Assembly: GCA_009904025.1 (NCBI GenBank)
Contig: WYEE01000069.1
Location: 1-7,913 of the forward strand
Source: Thermogladius sp.
GTDB taxonomy: Archaea; Thermoproteota; Thermoprotei_A; Sulfolobales; Desulfurococcaceae
Length of the DNA: 7,913 bases
Direction: 5' to 3'
The translations under genes were made by a program, and so were the position numbers. Position 1 is the stretch's first letter; each line of letters opens with the position of its first letter. The notes under the pieces are model-generated. The model made no database searches. It saw only the letters and a program-made list of their open reading frames with translations, and was not told where the DNA came from. Positions 1-6,153 of the stretch are shown here, one piece after another.

Positions 1-587
1 ACAATCCAGTCACATTCTCTGTGACCACGGGTATTACAGCATCATCGCCTTCCATAGTCTTCCTCGCTACAATCCTCTACAGGGATGCCAGCGGGCATTT
101 GGGCTCGCTGAATAAAACACTTGCCTTCCAGGTCAAGCCCTTTGTCGAGATACTTTTAACCCCGGACACAAACGCTAGGCTGATAGGGGGGAGTATAGCA
201 GTTAACGGGATGCTACTCAATGCAGGTGTCTCAGGGGCTAGAAGCGTTGTCGTATACGCCACTTACGGTAATCAAACTGCATACGAGTTCCTGGGGGACA
301 TTGACCCGGCTTCACAGACGGGTTTCAGAGTTGAAATACCGGTTACTTCGACGAGCAGCGACAGGATCCAAGTGAAAGTGCTCTACAGAGACGAATACAA
401 CAACCTGTACGAGAGGTCTTTCATACTACCAGTCCAGATCCAGAATATGACGAGTACGACGCCAAGTCAGGAGGCACGTGCTGGCGTTGAAGCCTACTAC
501 ATTGCGACGGTAGTATTAGTGGGCGTTTTCCTAGCAGGCGTCTTCTACCTCATCTACAGGAAGTACTTCGCTGGGAGAGCTAGCTGA
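1..587 (+). CDS. Membrane-anchored extracellular repeat protein, 3' part only (COG1361/CARDB-like)
   Basis: The reading frame is open to the left edge (codons begin at base 3; NPVTFS precedes the GTG at 21), so the true start lies outside the window and GTG 21 is probably an internal valine. About 194 residues are visible. Two related beta-rich modules can be seen: an ILYRD motif (bases 72-86) and a VLYRD motif (378-392), about 102 residues apart, each followed by a similar short strand pattern ending in FQV or VQI. A Ser/Thr/Gln-rich linker follows, then one C-terminal hydrophobic helix (about 492-557) and a basic tail (YRKYFAGRAS). This predicts an outside-facing protein held by a single C-terminal membrane anchor. 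The stop shares its A with the ATG of the downstream permease (TGATG), which implies co-translation. Archaea often place such S-layer/CARDB-like proteins beside MacB-type ABC transporters, so a substrate-capture or accessory role is plausible but inferred. Confidence 0.72.
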   Translation, partial: NPVTFSVTTGITASSPSIVFLATILYRDASGHLGSLNKTLAFQVKPFVEILLTPDTNARLIGGSIAVNGMLLNAGVSGARSVVVYATYGNQTAYEFLGDIDPASQTGFRVEIPVTSTSSDRIQVKVLYRDEYNNLYERSFILPVQIQNMTSTTPSQEARAGVEAYYIATVVLVGVFLAGVFYLIYRKYFAGRAS

Positions 588-1801
588 TGATAAGGATATC
601 AGATCTCATCAGGCTTAGCTTTAAGGCTTTAACAGAGAAGAAAGCCAGGGCTCTGCTAACGATAGTAGGCGTTGCTATCGGCCCCCTAGCGATCACGATG
701 ATATACGGGGTTACATCATCGTACAGCGAGTATGTGGTCAACCAGATCCAGGGTCTCGGGCAGAACCTGATAGTGGTAACCCCAAACCAGAACTACAAGC
801 TAAGCGATAGCGATCTCAACAAGATCAAAAGTATAGAGCACGTTGTAGCCGCGACACCCTTCTACAGTACCCAAGGCTATATAAGTGGGAGGAGAAGCGA
901 CACTATCTTCATCTACGCTGTAGACCCGGATTTCCTCCTGAAGAGCATAGCCTCGATACAGATCATGGAGGGTACGCCGCCAGACCCCAGCGAGATAGGG
1001 AAGTGTATGATCGGCTATGATATAGCTTTCGACGATCAGGGGGGAGAGTCATACTCTATCGGGGATGTAGTGTCCGTTAACGTCTACGTCTCGGGTTCAA
1101 CCGGCTTAACGGAGAAGAGGATTAATGTTATGGTTTCAGCAGTGTTGTCGAAATACGGGGGCGCCCTCTTCTTGAACCCTGACAAGTCTATTTTCCTCCC
1201 TTTCCCAGCGGCGAGGTCTCTTCTCGGCGTGAACAGCTGGAGCGGGATCCTCGTGCTAGCTGACTCGCCCATCAACGTGGACAATATCGTAGGCGAGATA
1301 AACGATCTCCTAGGCAACAACGTTAACGTGATATCTTTCATTGCCATAGCTAGGATTGCCTCCTCAATAACAAGCGCTGTCAACTTCATGACTTTCGCAG
1401 CAAGCTTATCCGCATTCGCAGTAGCTGTAGCCGGTGTTGCTTCAACAATGATAACAAGCGTGATGGAGAGGACTAAGGAGATAGGTGTCATGAAAGCTAT
1501 CGGCTTCACGGACGCCCAGGTCGTCTTGCTCACACTTTTCGAAGGCGTGTTGATGAGCCTTATAGGAGGGGTCGTAGGGATTGGGACAGGTGTGGTGGGG
1601 GCTTTCCAGCTTTCCTCAAGAGGCCTCACTATATCTAGTGGCGAGTTTTTCAATATAACGATTAGGACAACACCGAAGTTCACCATAGGTATGCTTAGCG
1701 GTGTAGTAGGATTGACGATACTAGTGGGGGTGGTTGGATCGATTCTACCAGCATATAAGGCTGCTAAGATACCGCCAGCTGAAGCTTTGAGATACGAGTA
1801 G
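587..1801 (+). CDS. MacB/FtsX-type ABC transporter permease
   Basis: This 404-residue protein has the usual length and layout of the MacB/FtsX permease superfamily. There is one N-terminal membrane helix (about residues 22-44), a large extracytoplasmic MacB_PCD-like domain (about 45-262), then three helices (about 267-290, 312-342 and 365-390). The segment after the second helix, ERTKEIGVMKAIGFTDAQV (294-312), is the typical cytoplasmic coupling region that contacts the ATPase. The C-terminal PAYKAAKIPPAEALRYE (388-404) is the family signature ending. The ATG overlaps the upstream stop by one base and has GGAGAG 7 nt upstream, so translation is coupled to the membrane-anchored repeat protein. 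No ATP-binding subunit follows; it may lie left of the window. Family members drive extrusion or transenvelope work (lipoprotein, peptide or drug export) rather than classical import, but the substrate cannot be read here. The family call is confident, the substrate unknown. Confidence 0.93.
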   Translation: MIRISDLIRLSFKALTEKKARALLTIVGVAIGPLAITMIYGVTSSYSEYVVNQIQGLGQNLIVVTPNQNYKLSDSDLNKIKSIEHVVAATPFYSTQGYISGRRSDTIFIYAVDPDFLLKSIASIQIMEGTPPDPSEIGKCMIGYDIAFDDQGGESYSIGDVVSVNVYVSGSTGLTEKRINVMVSAVLSKYGGALFLNPDKSIFLPFPAARSLLGVNSWSGILVLADSPINVDNIVGEINDLLGNNVNVISFIAIARIASSITSAVNFMTFAASLSAFAVAVAGVASTMITSVMERTKEIGVMKAIGFTDAQVVLLTLFEGVLMSLIGGVVGIGTGVVGAFQLSSRGLTISSGEFFNITIRTTPKFTIGMLSGVVGLTILVGVVGSILPAYKAAKIPPAEALRYE

Positions 1802-1822
1802 GCCTCAGGGATCCACAAAGCA

Positions 1823-1828
1823 TTTTTT
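1823..1828 (+). terminator. T6 tract after the permease gene
   Basis: Six consecutive T residues lie 21 nt after the permease stop. Archaeal RNA polymerase terminates at oligo-T in the non-template strand, so this is a candidate terminator for the transporter transcript. The same AT-rich patch is about 39 nt before the next start codon and could instead serve as a poor TATA box for the DUF2299-like gene. The sequence alone does not separate these readings. Confidence 0.35.
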
Positions 1829-1866
1829 ACTAGGATTATGAATATCAGTGTAGTGGTGCGAGCGAT

Positions 1867-2388
1867 TTGAGTAAGAGTAATGTTGAAGAGATGATAAACC
1901 AGTGGCTGATTCAAGAGGGCTTCATAGTTAAGAAGCTCGAAGCACCCCCGGAGGTCAAGATATCGTGGGGTCTCGACGTGAACACACCTCCCCCCTTCCA
2001 GGTGAATTTCAAAGTTTTCAAGACCTCTGACAAGCCGGATAGGCTAATTATATTGATCGGCGTTATGATATCGCAGGAGCACAGGAAGTTTCTCACATCT
2101 ATGAGGCAGGATGAGATACTGAGGTTTATGAGCAGGCTGACTAGGATCGTGTTGACTGCCTGCTCCGAGTGTCAGCTGACAGTCCAACCCAACATCCTGG
2201 ACCCCCAGAGCCTATCGGTCGCCATAGTGCTATTCGATGAGGAGGTTAGGTCGCAGGGCAAGAACTTATTGATAAAGGGTATTATGAGAATACTAAACAC
2301 TTACTCGATAATCGTCTCCTTGTTCAACGAGTCCTATCCCGTTGTACCCCAGCAAGCCACTCAGAAACATACTCAAATGTATGCTTAG
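1867..2388 (+). CDS. DUF2299-like archaeal protein of unknown function
   Basis: This 173-residue protein is probably soluble, with no signal peptide or membrane helix. It starts at TTG with a GGTG Shine-Dalgarno core at 1855-1858, 8 nt upstream; no better start lies nearby (the next is ATG 1891). It opens with an amphipathic helix (VEEMINQWLIQEGF, 6-19) and beta strands around a PPP segment (41-43). A hydrophobic strand (LIILIGVMI, 60-68) leads into an EHRKFL helix (71-76) and further alternating helices and strands. The opening 'WL.EEG', the central strand and the EH motif resemble the archaeal DUF2299 family as remembered, a small mixed alpha/beta fold without assigned activity. A CxxC pair (C99, C102) in TACSECQL could bind metal or form a disulfide, but no other ligands stand out. 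The polar tail after residue 158 looks disordered. It lies 65 bp after the permease and 57 bp before the amidohydrolase. Confidence 0.6.
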   Translation: MSKSNVEEMINQWLIQEGFIVKKLEAPPEVKISWGLDVNTPPPFQVNFKVFKTSDKPDRLIILIGVMISQEHRKFLTSMRQDEILRFMSRLTRIVLTACSECQLTVQPNILDPQSLSVAIVLFDEEVRSQGKNLLIKGIMRILNTYSIIVSLFNESYPVVPQQATQKHTQMYA

Positions 2389-2392
2389 AAAT

Positions 2393-2414
2393 ATGTATGT
2401 ATATGTTTTTAAAC
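2393..2414 (+). promoter_or_regulatory. Candidate TATA region for the amidohydrolase gene
   Basis: An AT-rich stretch contains TATGTATATG and then TTTTTAAA (2406-2413). With the usual archaeal spacing of about 25 nt, the second box predicts transcription starting near 2436, just before the GGTGAGG Shine-Dalgarno. The first box predicts a leader of roughly 20 nt. Either fits a short-leader promoter. The five T residues at 2406-2410 could also end the upstream transcript. Confidence 0.45.
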
Positions 2415-2436
2415 CAATCCCATCTTAATTATTCCC

Positions 2437-2443
2437 GGTGAGG
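2437..2443 (+). promoter_or_regulatory. Ribosome binding site deciding the TTG start of the amidohydrolase
   Basis: GGTGAGG stands just before TTG 2446; the GGTG core (2437-2440) is 5 nt from the start. The same core and spacing precede three other TTG/GTG starts in the window (4098, 7110, 7285), which supports TTG 2446 as the real start. Confidence 0.7.
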
Positions 2444-2445
2444 AC

Positions 2446-3714
2446 TTGTTATTAATAGATAACGCTCGTGTTCTCGACGTTAAGAAGGGTAGGATCATCG
2501 AGAACGCGAAAATCCTGATTGATGGGAAATACATTGCTGATATAGGGTCGAGTGGTGAAGTAGATGAGAGCAGGGCGAATAAGGTAATAGACGCCGGCGG
2601 CCGCCTGGTTATGCCTGGTTTAATAGACGCACACATGCACTTGTCTGGTTCTCGATCAGGCGACTTAATCAAAGAGCCCCTGCTAGTTAGCTACGAGACT
2701 TTCGTAGCCAGGGCGGTTAGAGACCTTGAATCCCTAGCTGAGGCGGGCTTCACGACAGTTGTCGACGCGGGCGGTCTAATAGCCTTGGGATTGAAGCAGG
2801 CTGTTGAAGAAGGCACTGTGAACGGGCCGAGGATAGTGGCTGCTGGAGCCCCCTTATCCCAGACTTTCGGCCACGGGGACGTACACTACTTACCCATCGA
2901 CCTAGTTGACGCGAGGTCCCCCCATAGGTTGAGGCAATTCGCCTCCCTAATATGCGATGGGGTAGACGAGTGTAGGAAGGCGGCGAGGCATGCGCTGAGG
3001 ATGGGCTCGGACTTCATCAAGATTTTCACGACAGGTGGTGTCATGTCTCAGAGGGATAGGCCAGAGTACACCCAGTTTACATTAGAGGAGATAAAAGCGA
3101 TTGTAGAGGAGGCTACTGCGGCTGGAAGGTTTGTACACGCACACGCCGAGGGTGATAAAGGTATCGTCAACGCCCTCCAGGCAGGTGTGAAAGTCATAGC
3201 CCACGCGGACATGATCGATGAGACAGGTATCCAGTTAGCCATCGAGAAGAAAGCTGTAGTCGTACCAACCCTAGCTGTCTCAGAGCATATTCTAACATAT
3301 GGGAGGGAGCTGGGCCTACCCGAGTGGGCTCTAGAGAAGGAGAGCTTCCTCTTCAAATACCATGTCGATAGAGCTAGAGCCGCGTGGAGGGCTGGCGTTA
3401 AGTTGGCTACGGGAACGGATTTCTGGGGTGGGGTTAAAGCATTCAAGCACGGCGACAACGCCCTGGAAATAGTGCTGTTCGTGGAGAAGATAGGTATGCC
3501 AGCGATAGAGGCTTTGAGAGCGGCAACCATAAACGCGGCCGAAGTGGCTGGGCTTGAAGGGCAGACCGGTAGCTTGGAGAAAGGGATGCTCGCTGACCTG
3601 ATCATCGTTGACGGCAACCCCCTCGAAAACCCAAGGGTACTTCTAGAAAAGGAGAAAATAATGTTCGTGATGAGGGGTGGAGTAGTATTAAAGGACAAGC
3701 TACCTAAACAATAA
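2446..3714 (+). CDS. Amidohydrolase, imidazolonepropionase/Xaa-Pro dipeptidase-like (COG1228)
   Basis: This 422-residue protein is a full-length member of the binuclear-metal amidohydrolase superfamily. The N-terminal beta-sandwich (1-56) begins in the typical way (LLIDNARVLD). The TIM barrel carries the metal ligands: HMH (H63, H65) in GLIDAHMHLSG, the probable carbamylated lysine K192 in SDFIKIFTTGG, H233 in VHAHAEGD, H253 in IAHADM, and the catalytic aspartate D325 in ATGTDFWGG. The closing GSLEKGMLADLIIVDGNP (375-392) is the usual second strand of the sandwich. GLKQAVEEGTVNGPRIVAAG (115-134) and the GHGD segment (142-145) recall COG1228 prolidase/Xaa-Arg dipeptidase-like enzymes more than true HutI. 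No other histidine-degradation gene is nearby, so a cytoplasmic peptidase or cyclic-amide hydrolase role in peptide scavenging is likelier. Substrate is not assignable. TTG is chosen as start because of the GGTG at 5-nt spacing. Confidence 0.9.
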   Translation: MLLIDNARVLDVKKGRIIENAKILIDGKYIADIGSSGEVDESRANKVIDAGGRLVMPGLIDAHMHLSGSRSGDLIKEPLLVSYETFVARAVRDLESLAEAGFTTVVDAGGLIALGLKQAVEEGTVNGPRIVAAGAPLSQTFGHGDVHYLPIDLVDARSPHRLRQFASLICDGVDECRKAARHALRMGSDFIKIFTTGGVMSQRDRPEYTQFTLEEIKAIVEEATAAGRFVHAHAEGDKGIVNALQAGVKVIAHADMIDETGIQLAIEKKAVVVPTLAVSEHILTYGRELGLPEWALEKESFLFKYHVDRARAAWRAGVKLATGTDFWGGVKAFKHGDNALEIVLFVEKIGMPAIEALRAATINAAEVAGLEGQTGSLEKGMLADLIIVDGNPLENPRVLLEKEKIMFVMRGGVVLKDKLPKQ

Positions 3715-3720
3715 TGTTTT

Positions 3721-4098
3721 CTACCTCAACCTCGATTCAACACCCTCGCTCAATAGGATGCTTGTGGCCAGGGCAGACAACCCTGCCCCTATCATGAACC
3801 CGCCTCCGACGAAGAGTGAAGTGACAGCTATAGCCATTACTACGGGGGACAAATGTACTAGTCTCCTCTCCTCTAGTTTTCTGACAAGTATGCTTAGTGT
3901 GATGGAGAGCAAGGATAGAACAAGGTTGAATATTATGATGAGGAAGTGGAGGTTCTCCAGGTAGATAGCGAAGGGCTTGACATATGCTAGGAGATCCCCG
4001 AGGAATGAGAACCCTATATAGAAAACCCACGCAGACTCCGCAGCAAATAACACCCCAGCCATCAAAAGCGACGTGGATACAACCACCCTGTTTACCAA
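3721..4098 (-). CDS. Small multi-pass membrane protein, unknown function
   Basis: This 125-residue hydrophobic protein is not recognised. Predicted membrane segments are about residues 5-30, 50-72 and 84-117; the last is glycine-rich (VGGGFMIGAGLSALATS) and long enough to be a helical hairpin, giving three or four spans. A charged cytoplasmic-type loop (RKLEERR, 73-79) follows the second span, and the tail ends ESRLR. There is no catalytic motif. The start is TTG with TAAGGTGAGCTC before it, so the GGTG core is 5 nt upstream, matching other genes here. It is the last of five same-strand genes, 33 bp after the ACT-domain gene, and its stop is only 6 bp from the stop of the convergent amidohydrolase. 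Overlapping frames on either strand do not give a better protein, since this frame alone shows a coherent membrane topology. Confidence 0.72.
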   Translation of the reverse strand: MVNRVVVSTSLLMAGVLFAAESAWVFYIGFSFLGDLLAYVKPFAIYLENLHFLIIIFNLVLSLLSITLSILVRKLEERRLVHLSPVVMAIAVTSLFVGGGFMIGAGLSALATSILLSEGVESRLR

Positions 4099-4131
4099 GA
4101 GCTCACCTTAACAATTCCCGAGCTTCTCTGT

Positions 4132-4788
4132 CTAACCCTGTTTTGATAAGCTTGAGAGGAGTTGAAAAGCTTTTCTACTATCTTCCTCGCTTAGAATCAT
4201 GATTGTGTCTCTATGGCATGAGAGTAATTGAAGAATGTTAACGCCGTTCATGGATAAGAGGGATGTGATCACCGCCACGAAGCCGGGTGTGGTAATGACT
4301 TCATCCGGGCTTACCATTATTATTGCTGAAACACCTACTTTATGGTAGAGTATCCTGTGACCCAAAGTCTCTAAAACCTGGTTGGTGTGCTCCCTGTCGA
4401 TTATGACCGTTATAGCAGAAGCGCTCTGAATAACCGAGAGGAATCTAGCTCTTCCCCTTAACTCAGCTATTAGCTTTAGGACATCCATGTATGAGTCTAA
4501 GCTGACACTCACCACAGTTAAATCTGTTTTCAATTCTAGGCTTGAAGAATTCCAAACAAATTCAACCAATCTCTCGTCGAAACCCCTTAGCTCACCTATC
4601 TTTTTCTCGAGCCTCTTCAACACCTTCCTGCAATCCTTGAGGGTTTTAAACTTCGACTCTAATTCTCTCTCCAAGAGCTGGCATACTATTTTAGAGGAGT
4701 ACAGCTTTTTGAAGATGCTGTACGCCAGGAAGGGGTTTCTGAGAACCTTTAATGCTATTTTGTCTAGAGCATGGTCTTCTCCAGTCAA
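4132..4788 (-). CDS. ACT-domain protein, predicted amino-acid-responsive regulator (COG2150-like)
   Basis: The C-terminal part (about residues 152-214) reads as an ACT domain: strand VSAIIMVSPD, then TPGFVAVITSLLSMNGVNI (167-185), strand LQLLSCHRDTIMILS, then helix EEDSRKAFQLLSSL. It closely resembles aspartokinase-type ACT modules, which bind amino acids at the G-x-N loop. Residues 89-145 have a second strand-helix-strand-strand-helix pattern (LTVVSVSLDS ... AITVIIDREHTNQVLETLG) and probably form a degenerate ACT-like repeat. The first 70 residues are helical and strongly basic, and could bind DNA, RNA or a partner. This fits COG2150 predicted regulators of amino-acid metabolism. The start is TTG preceded by GAGGTC 6-7 nt upstream; that site overlaps the stop of the flavin protein gene (gap 11 bp), implying tight co-expression. 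The ligand is unknown; aspartate or asparagine is a guess from the asparaginase in the same cluster. Confidence 0.78.
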   Translation of the reverse strand: MTGEDHALDKIALKVLRNPFLAYSIFKKLYSSKIVCQLLERELESKFKTLKDCRKVLKRLEKKIGELRGFDERLVEFVWNSSSLELKTDLTVVSVSLDSYMDVLKLIAELRGRARFLSVIQSASAITVIIDREHTNQVLETLGHRILYHKVGVSAIIMVSPDEVITTPGFVAVITSLLSMNGVNILQLLSCHRDTIMILSEEDSRKAFQLLSSLSKQG

Positions 4789-4799
4789 AACCCAGACCT

Positions 4800-5324
4800 C
4801 TACAGCTCTCGTATCACGGAGTTGTTTGTCGTGAACTTACCTCCAGCCACGTGTAGTATGATCTTTGTCCCCGGCTTAATCATCTCAGCGTTGAAAGCCG
4901 TAGGATTGTAGTGTGTGTAGACTACTTCTGAGACAAATAGCTCGTGGTCACCGTAGAGCTTGGAATCCAAGACTTTGCACTCGAGATTAGCGATAGCCTC
5001 CTTGACCACAGGCGACTTGACCGCAGTCCCTCTCTCGAACGTTAATTTCAGCTCTTTAAGCTTAGCGGGGCCGCTCAAAGACCCCGCCTTCCAAACCTCT
5101 TCAAGCAACTCCCATCCCGGGACAGCTACTACGAGTTCGCCGTATTTTTTCACTAGTTTGTACGTGTATCTTTCAGGCGAGATGGAGACTGCTATATAGA
5201 ATGGCCTAGCCGAAACCACTGTGATCCAATCGGCGGTCATAACATTGTATTCGCCGGGGTATACCCCCGAGGTCACGAGGTATGTACGCAAGGGGTAAAG
5301 CAGTCTGTATGGTCTTACACTCAT
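4800..5324 (-). CDS. Flavin reductase-like, FMN-binding split-barrel protein
   Basis: This 174-residue protein has the normal length for the flavin-reductase-like/DIM6-NTAB family (COG1853). Recognisable parts, in order, are YNVMTADWITVVS (26-38, the N-x-M-T-A-x-W core that contacts flavin), PFYIAVSISPERYTYKLV (41-58), GELVVAVPG (62-70), LECKVLDSKLYGDHELFVSE (114-133) and a final strand ILHVAGGKFTT (156-166). Such proteins bind FMN in a homodimeric split barrel and act as NAD(P)H:flavin oxidoreductases or as FMN-dependent redox proteins of unknown substrate. It is cytoplasmic. The ATG at 5324 has no clear GGTG; a TATA-like CATATTAT about 22 nt upstream suggests a leaderless or nearly leaderless internal promoter. 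The gene sits 37 bp after the cyclo-ligase-like gene and 11 bp before the ACT gene. Family call is firm, substrate unknown. Confidence 0.87.
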   Translation of the reverse strand: MSVRPYRLLYPLRTYLVTSGVYPGEYNVMTADWITVVSARPFYIAVSISPERYTYKLVKKYGELVVAVPGWELLEEVWKAGSLSGPAKLKELKLTFERGTAVKSPVVKEAIANLECKVLDSKLYGDHELFVSEVVYTHYNPTAFNAEMIKPGTKIILHVAGGKFTTNNSVIREL

Positions 5325-5341
5325 TTAGATCACTGGTCTAA
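5325..5341. promoter_or_regulatory. 17-bp imperfect palindrome between TATA box and ATG (candidate operator)
   Basis: TTAGATCACTGGTCTAA has dyad symmetry about C5333: seven of eight base pairs match, the exception being T5330 against G5336. It abuts the ATG (5324) of the flavin protein gene and adjoins the TATA-like box at 5343-5350, a classic place for a repressor site. A palindrome of this quality is expected a few times by chance in 8 kb, so position rather than sequence is the main argument. Confidence 0.4.
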
Positions 5342-5342
5342 G

Positions 5343-5350
5343 ATAATATG
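5343..5350 (-). promoter_or_regulatory. Candidate TATA box for the flavin protein gene
   Basis: On the minus strand CATATTAT is centred about 22-23 nt before the ATG at 5324. With usual archaeal spacing the transcript would begin at or very near the start codon, consistent with the lack of a Shine-Dalgarno. This would give the flavin, ACT and membrane protein genes their own promoter inside the cluster. Confidence 0.45.
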
Positions 5351-5361
5351 TCTTAACTGAA

Positions 5362-6105
5362 TTAAGATTTCAAACATATCTCTTTTAAGAGGGGTATCTC
5401 CAGTATCTTCCTTCGCGGTAGAAGCCTGCATTCAACTGTCCTCGGTCTCTGCCTTTTACCCGAAACCCATATTGTCCTTGTCGGCGTTGAAATCAAGTCC
5501 ACAGTTAAGTCCCAGGGCATCAACGGTATCTCCACATCAACTAATTGGAGATCATGTATCGTAGTTGCTACTAAAGTTCTGTCGTCGACTAAGTTGAAAT
5601 ATGATAAGATCGAGTACTCAAGCTCGCTGTAACCCTCACCCTTCCCAAGGCGACCACCCCTGTAGTCTACAACCACGGATCCAGCGATAAAGATGTCGAT
5701 GAAATCCATTTCTCTAGGGTGGGCTACCACACCATACTTAAACATCCCGCCTATTGTGGAGGCTACTCCGTAAGAGGTTCTAGGAATGTTAATAGGGTCA
5801 AGCATGATAAATCCTTTGGATATCCGAGGGGTAGAGACGTAGATTTTGACCCCCTCCTCTAGGAATCTCCTCCTAACAGGAGCTTGAGGAGCATCCGGGT
5901 TTACGAAGACTGCTTCTATTCTTTTACCCTTCAACTCGTTGATCAGCCTTGCCGCAGCCTCATCAGCCCCTTTGAAGCTAGGTATCCTCCCGTGGACAGG
6001 TCTAGGGAAGACTGCTACACCCCTCTCTTCTAGTAAATCCCACACTCTCCTCCTAAGCCCTTCCCTTAACTCCACAACTTCCTTCGGATAATTTCCCACC
6101 TTCAT
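5362..6105 (-). CDS. 5-formyltetrahydrofolate cyclo-ligase-like protein (COG0212, MTHFSD-like)
   Basis: This 247-residue cytoplasmic protein belongs to the 5-FCL/MTHFS superfamily. Signatures are the N-terminal ELREGLRRRVWDLLEERGVA (12-31, nucleotide-binding type helix), then PVHGRIPSFKGADEAAARL (36-54), VFVNPDAPQAPVRRRFLEEG (66-85), STPRISKGFIMLDP (90-103), and GGRLGKGEGYSELEYSIL (150-167), the G-x-G-x-GY loop of the family. The RIP-F-GA and NPD-PQ-PVR blocks mark the MTHFSD/5-FCL-like branch rather than canonical MTHFS (usually under 200 residues). The canonical enzyme converts 5-formyl-THF to 5,10-methenyl-THF with ATP; comparative work has linked the paralogue branch to thiamin metabolism. 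The ATG has only a poor GTGGG upstream; a TATA-like box lies about 39 nt away. It follows the asparaginase by 48 bp and precedes the flavin protein by 37 bp. Superfamily is sure, reaction is not. Confidence 0.82.
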   Translation of the reverse strand: MKVGNYPKEVVELREGLRRRVWDLLEERGVAVFPRPVHGRIPSFKGADEAAARLINELKGKRIEAVFVNPDAPQAPVRRRFLEEGVKIYVSTPRISKGFIMLDPINIPRTSYGVASTIGGMFKYGVVAHPREMDFIDIFIAGSVVVDYRGGRLGKGEGYSELEYSILSYFNLVDDRTLVATTIHDLQLVDVEIPLMPWDLTVDLISTPTRTIWVSGKRQRPRTVECRLLPRRKILEIPLLKEICLKS

Positions 6106-6115
6106 TTAACCCACG

Positions 6116-6141
6116 TTTCCAGCTAACCAGCTTTCTGGAAA
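6116..6141. repeat. Inverted repeat in the leader/promoter of the cyclo-ligase-like gene
   Basis: TTTCCAG (6116-6122) and CTGGAAA (6135-6141) form a perfect 7-bp inverted repeat with a 12-bp spacer that holds a further CCAG. It lies between the asparaginase stop and the ATG at 6105 and touches the downstream edge of the TATA-like box. It could be an operator or a weak hairpin. A 7-bp repeat with free spacing is common by chance, so support is limited. Confidence 0.3.
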
Positions 6142-6148
6142 TATTTAT
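6140..6148 (-). promoter_or_regulatory. Candidate TATA box for the cyclo-ligase-like gene
   Basis: On the minus strand ATAAATATT is centred about 39 nt before the ATG at 6105, predicting a start near 6119 and a leader of roughly 13 nt. It lies just after the asparaginase stop, so the cyclo-ligase-like gene may be transcribed separately as well as by read-through. Confidence 0.45.
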
Positions 6149-6153
6149 CGGTT

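Noticed and set aside
1084..1914. Long 276-residue open frame on the minus strand
   Set aside because: It lies across the well-conserved permease gene, has low-complexity Thr/Ile/Pro-rich composition typical of an antisense shadow, and has no recognisable domain.
3048..3698. 216-residue open frame on the minus strand
   Set aside because: Antisense to the amidohydrolase, whose catalytic residues are in the other frame; the antisense product is Ser/Ala/Pro-rich without motifs.
3715..3720. TGTTTT between the convergent stops as a shared terminator
   Set aside because: Only four T residues on one strand, with no tract on the other; too weak to call.
3737..4030. 97-residue minus-strand frame overlapping the small membrane protein
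   Set aside because: Same strand, different frame; its composition (Arg, His, Pro-rich) is incoherent, while the chosen frame gives a clear membrane topology and has a GGTG ribosome site.
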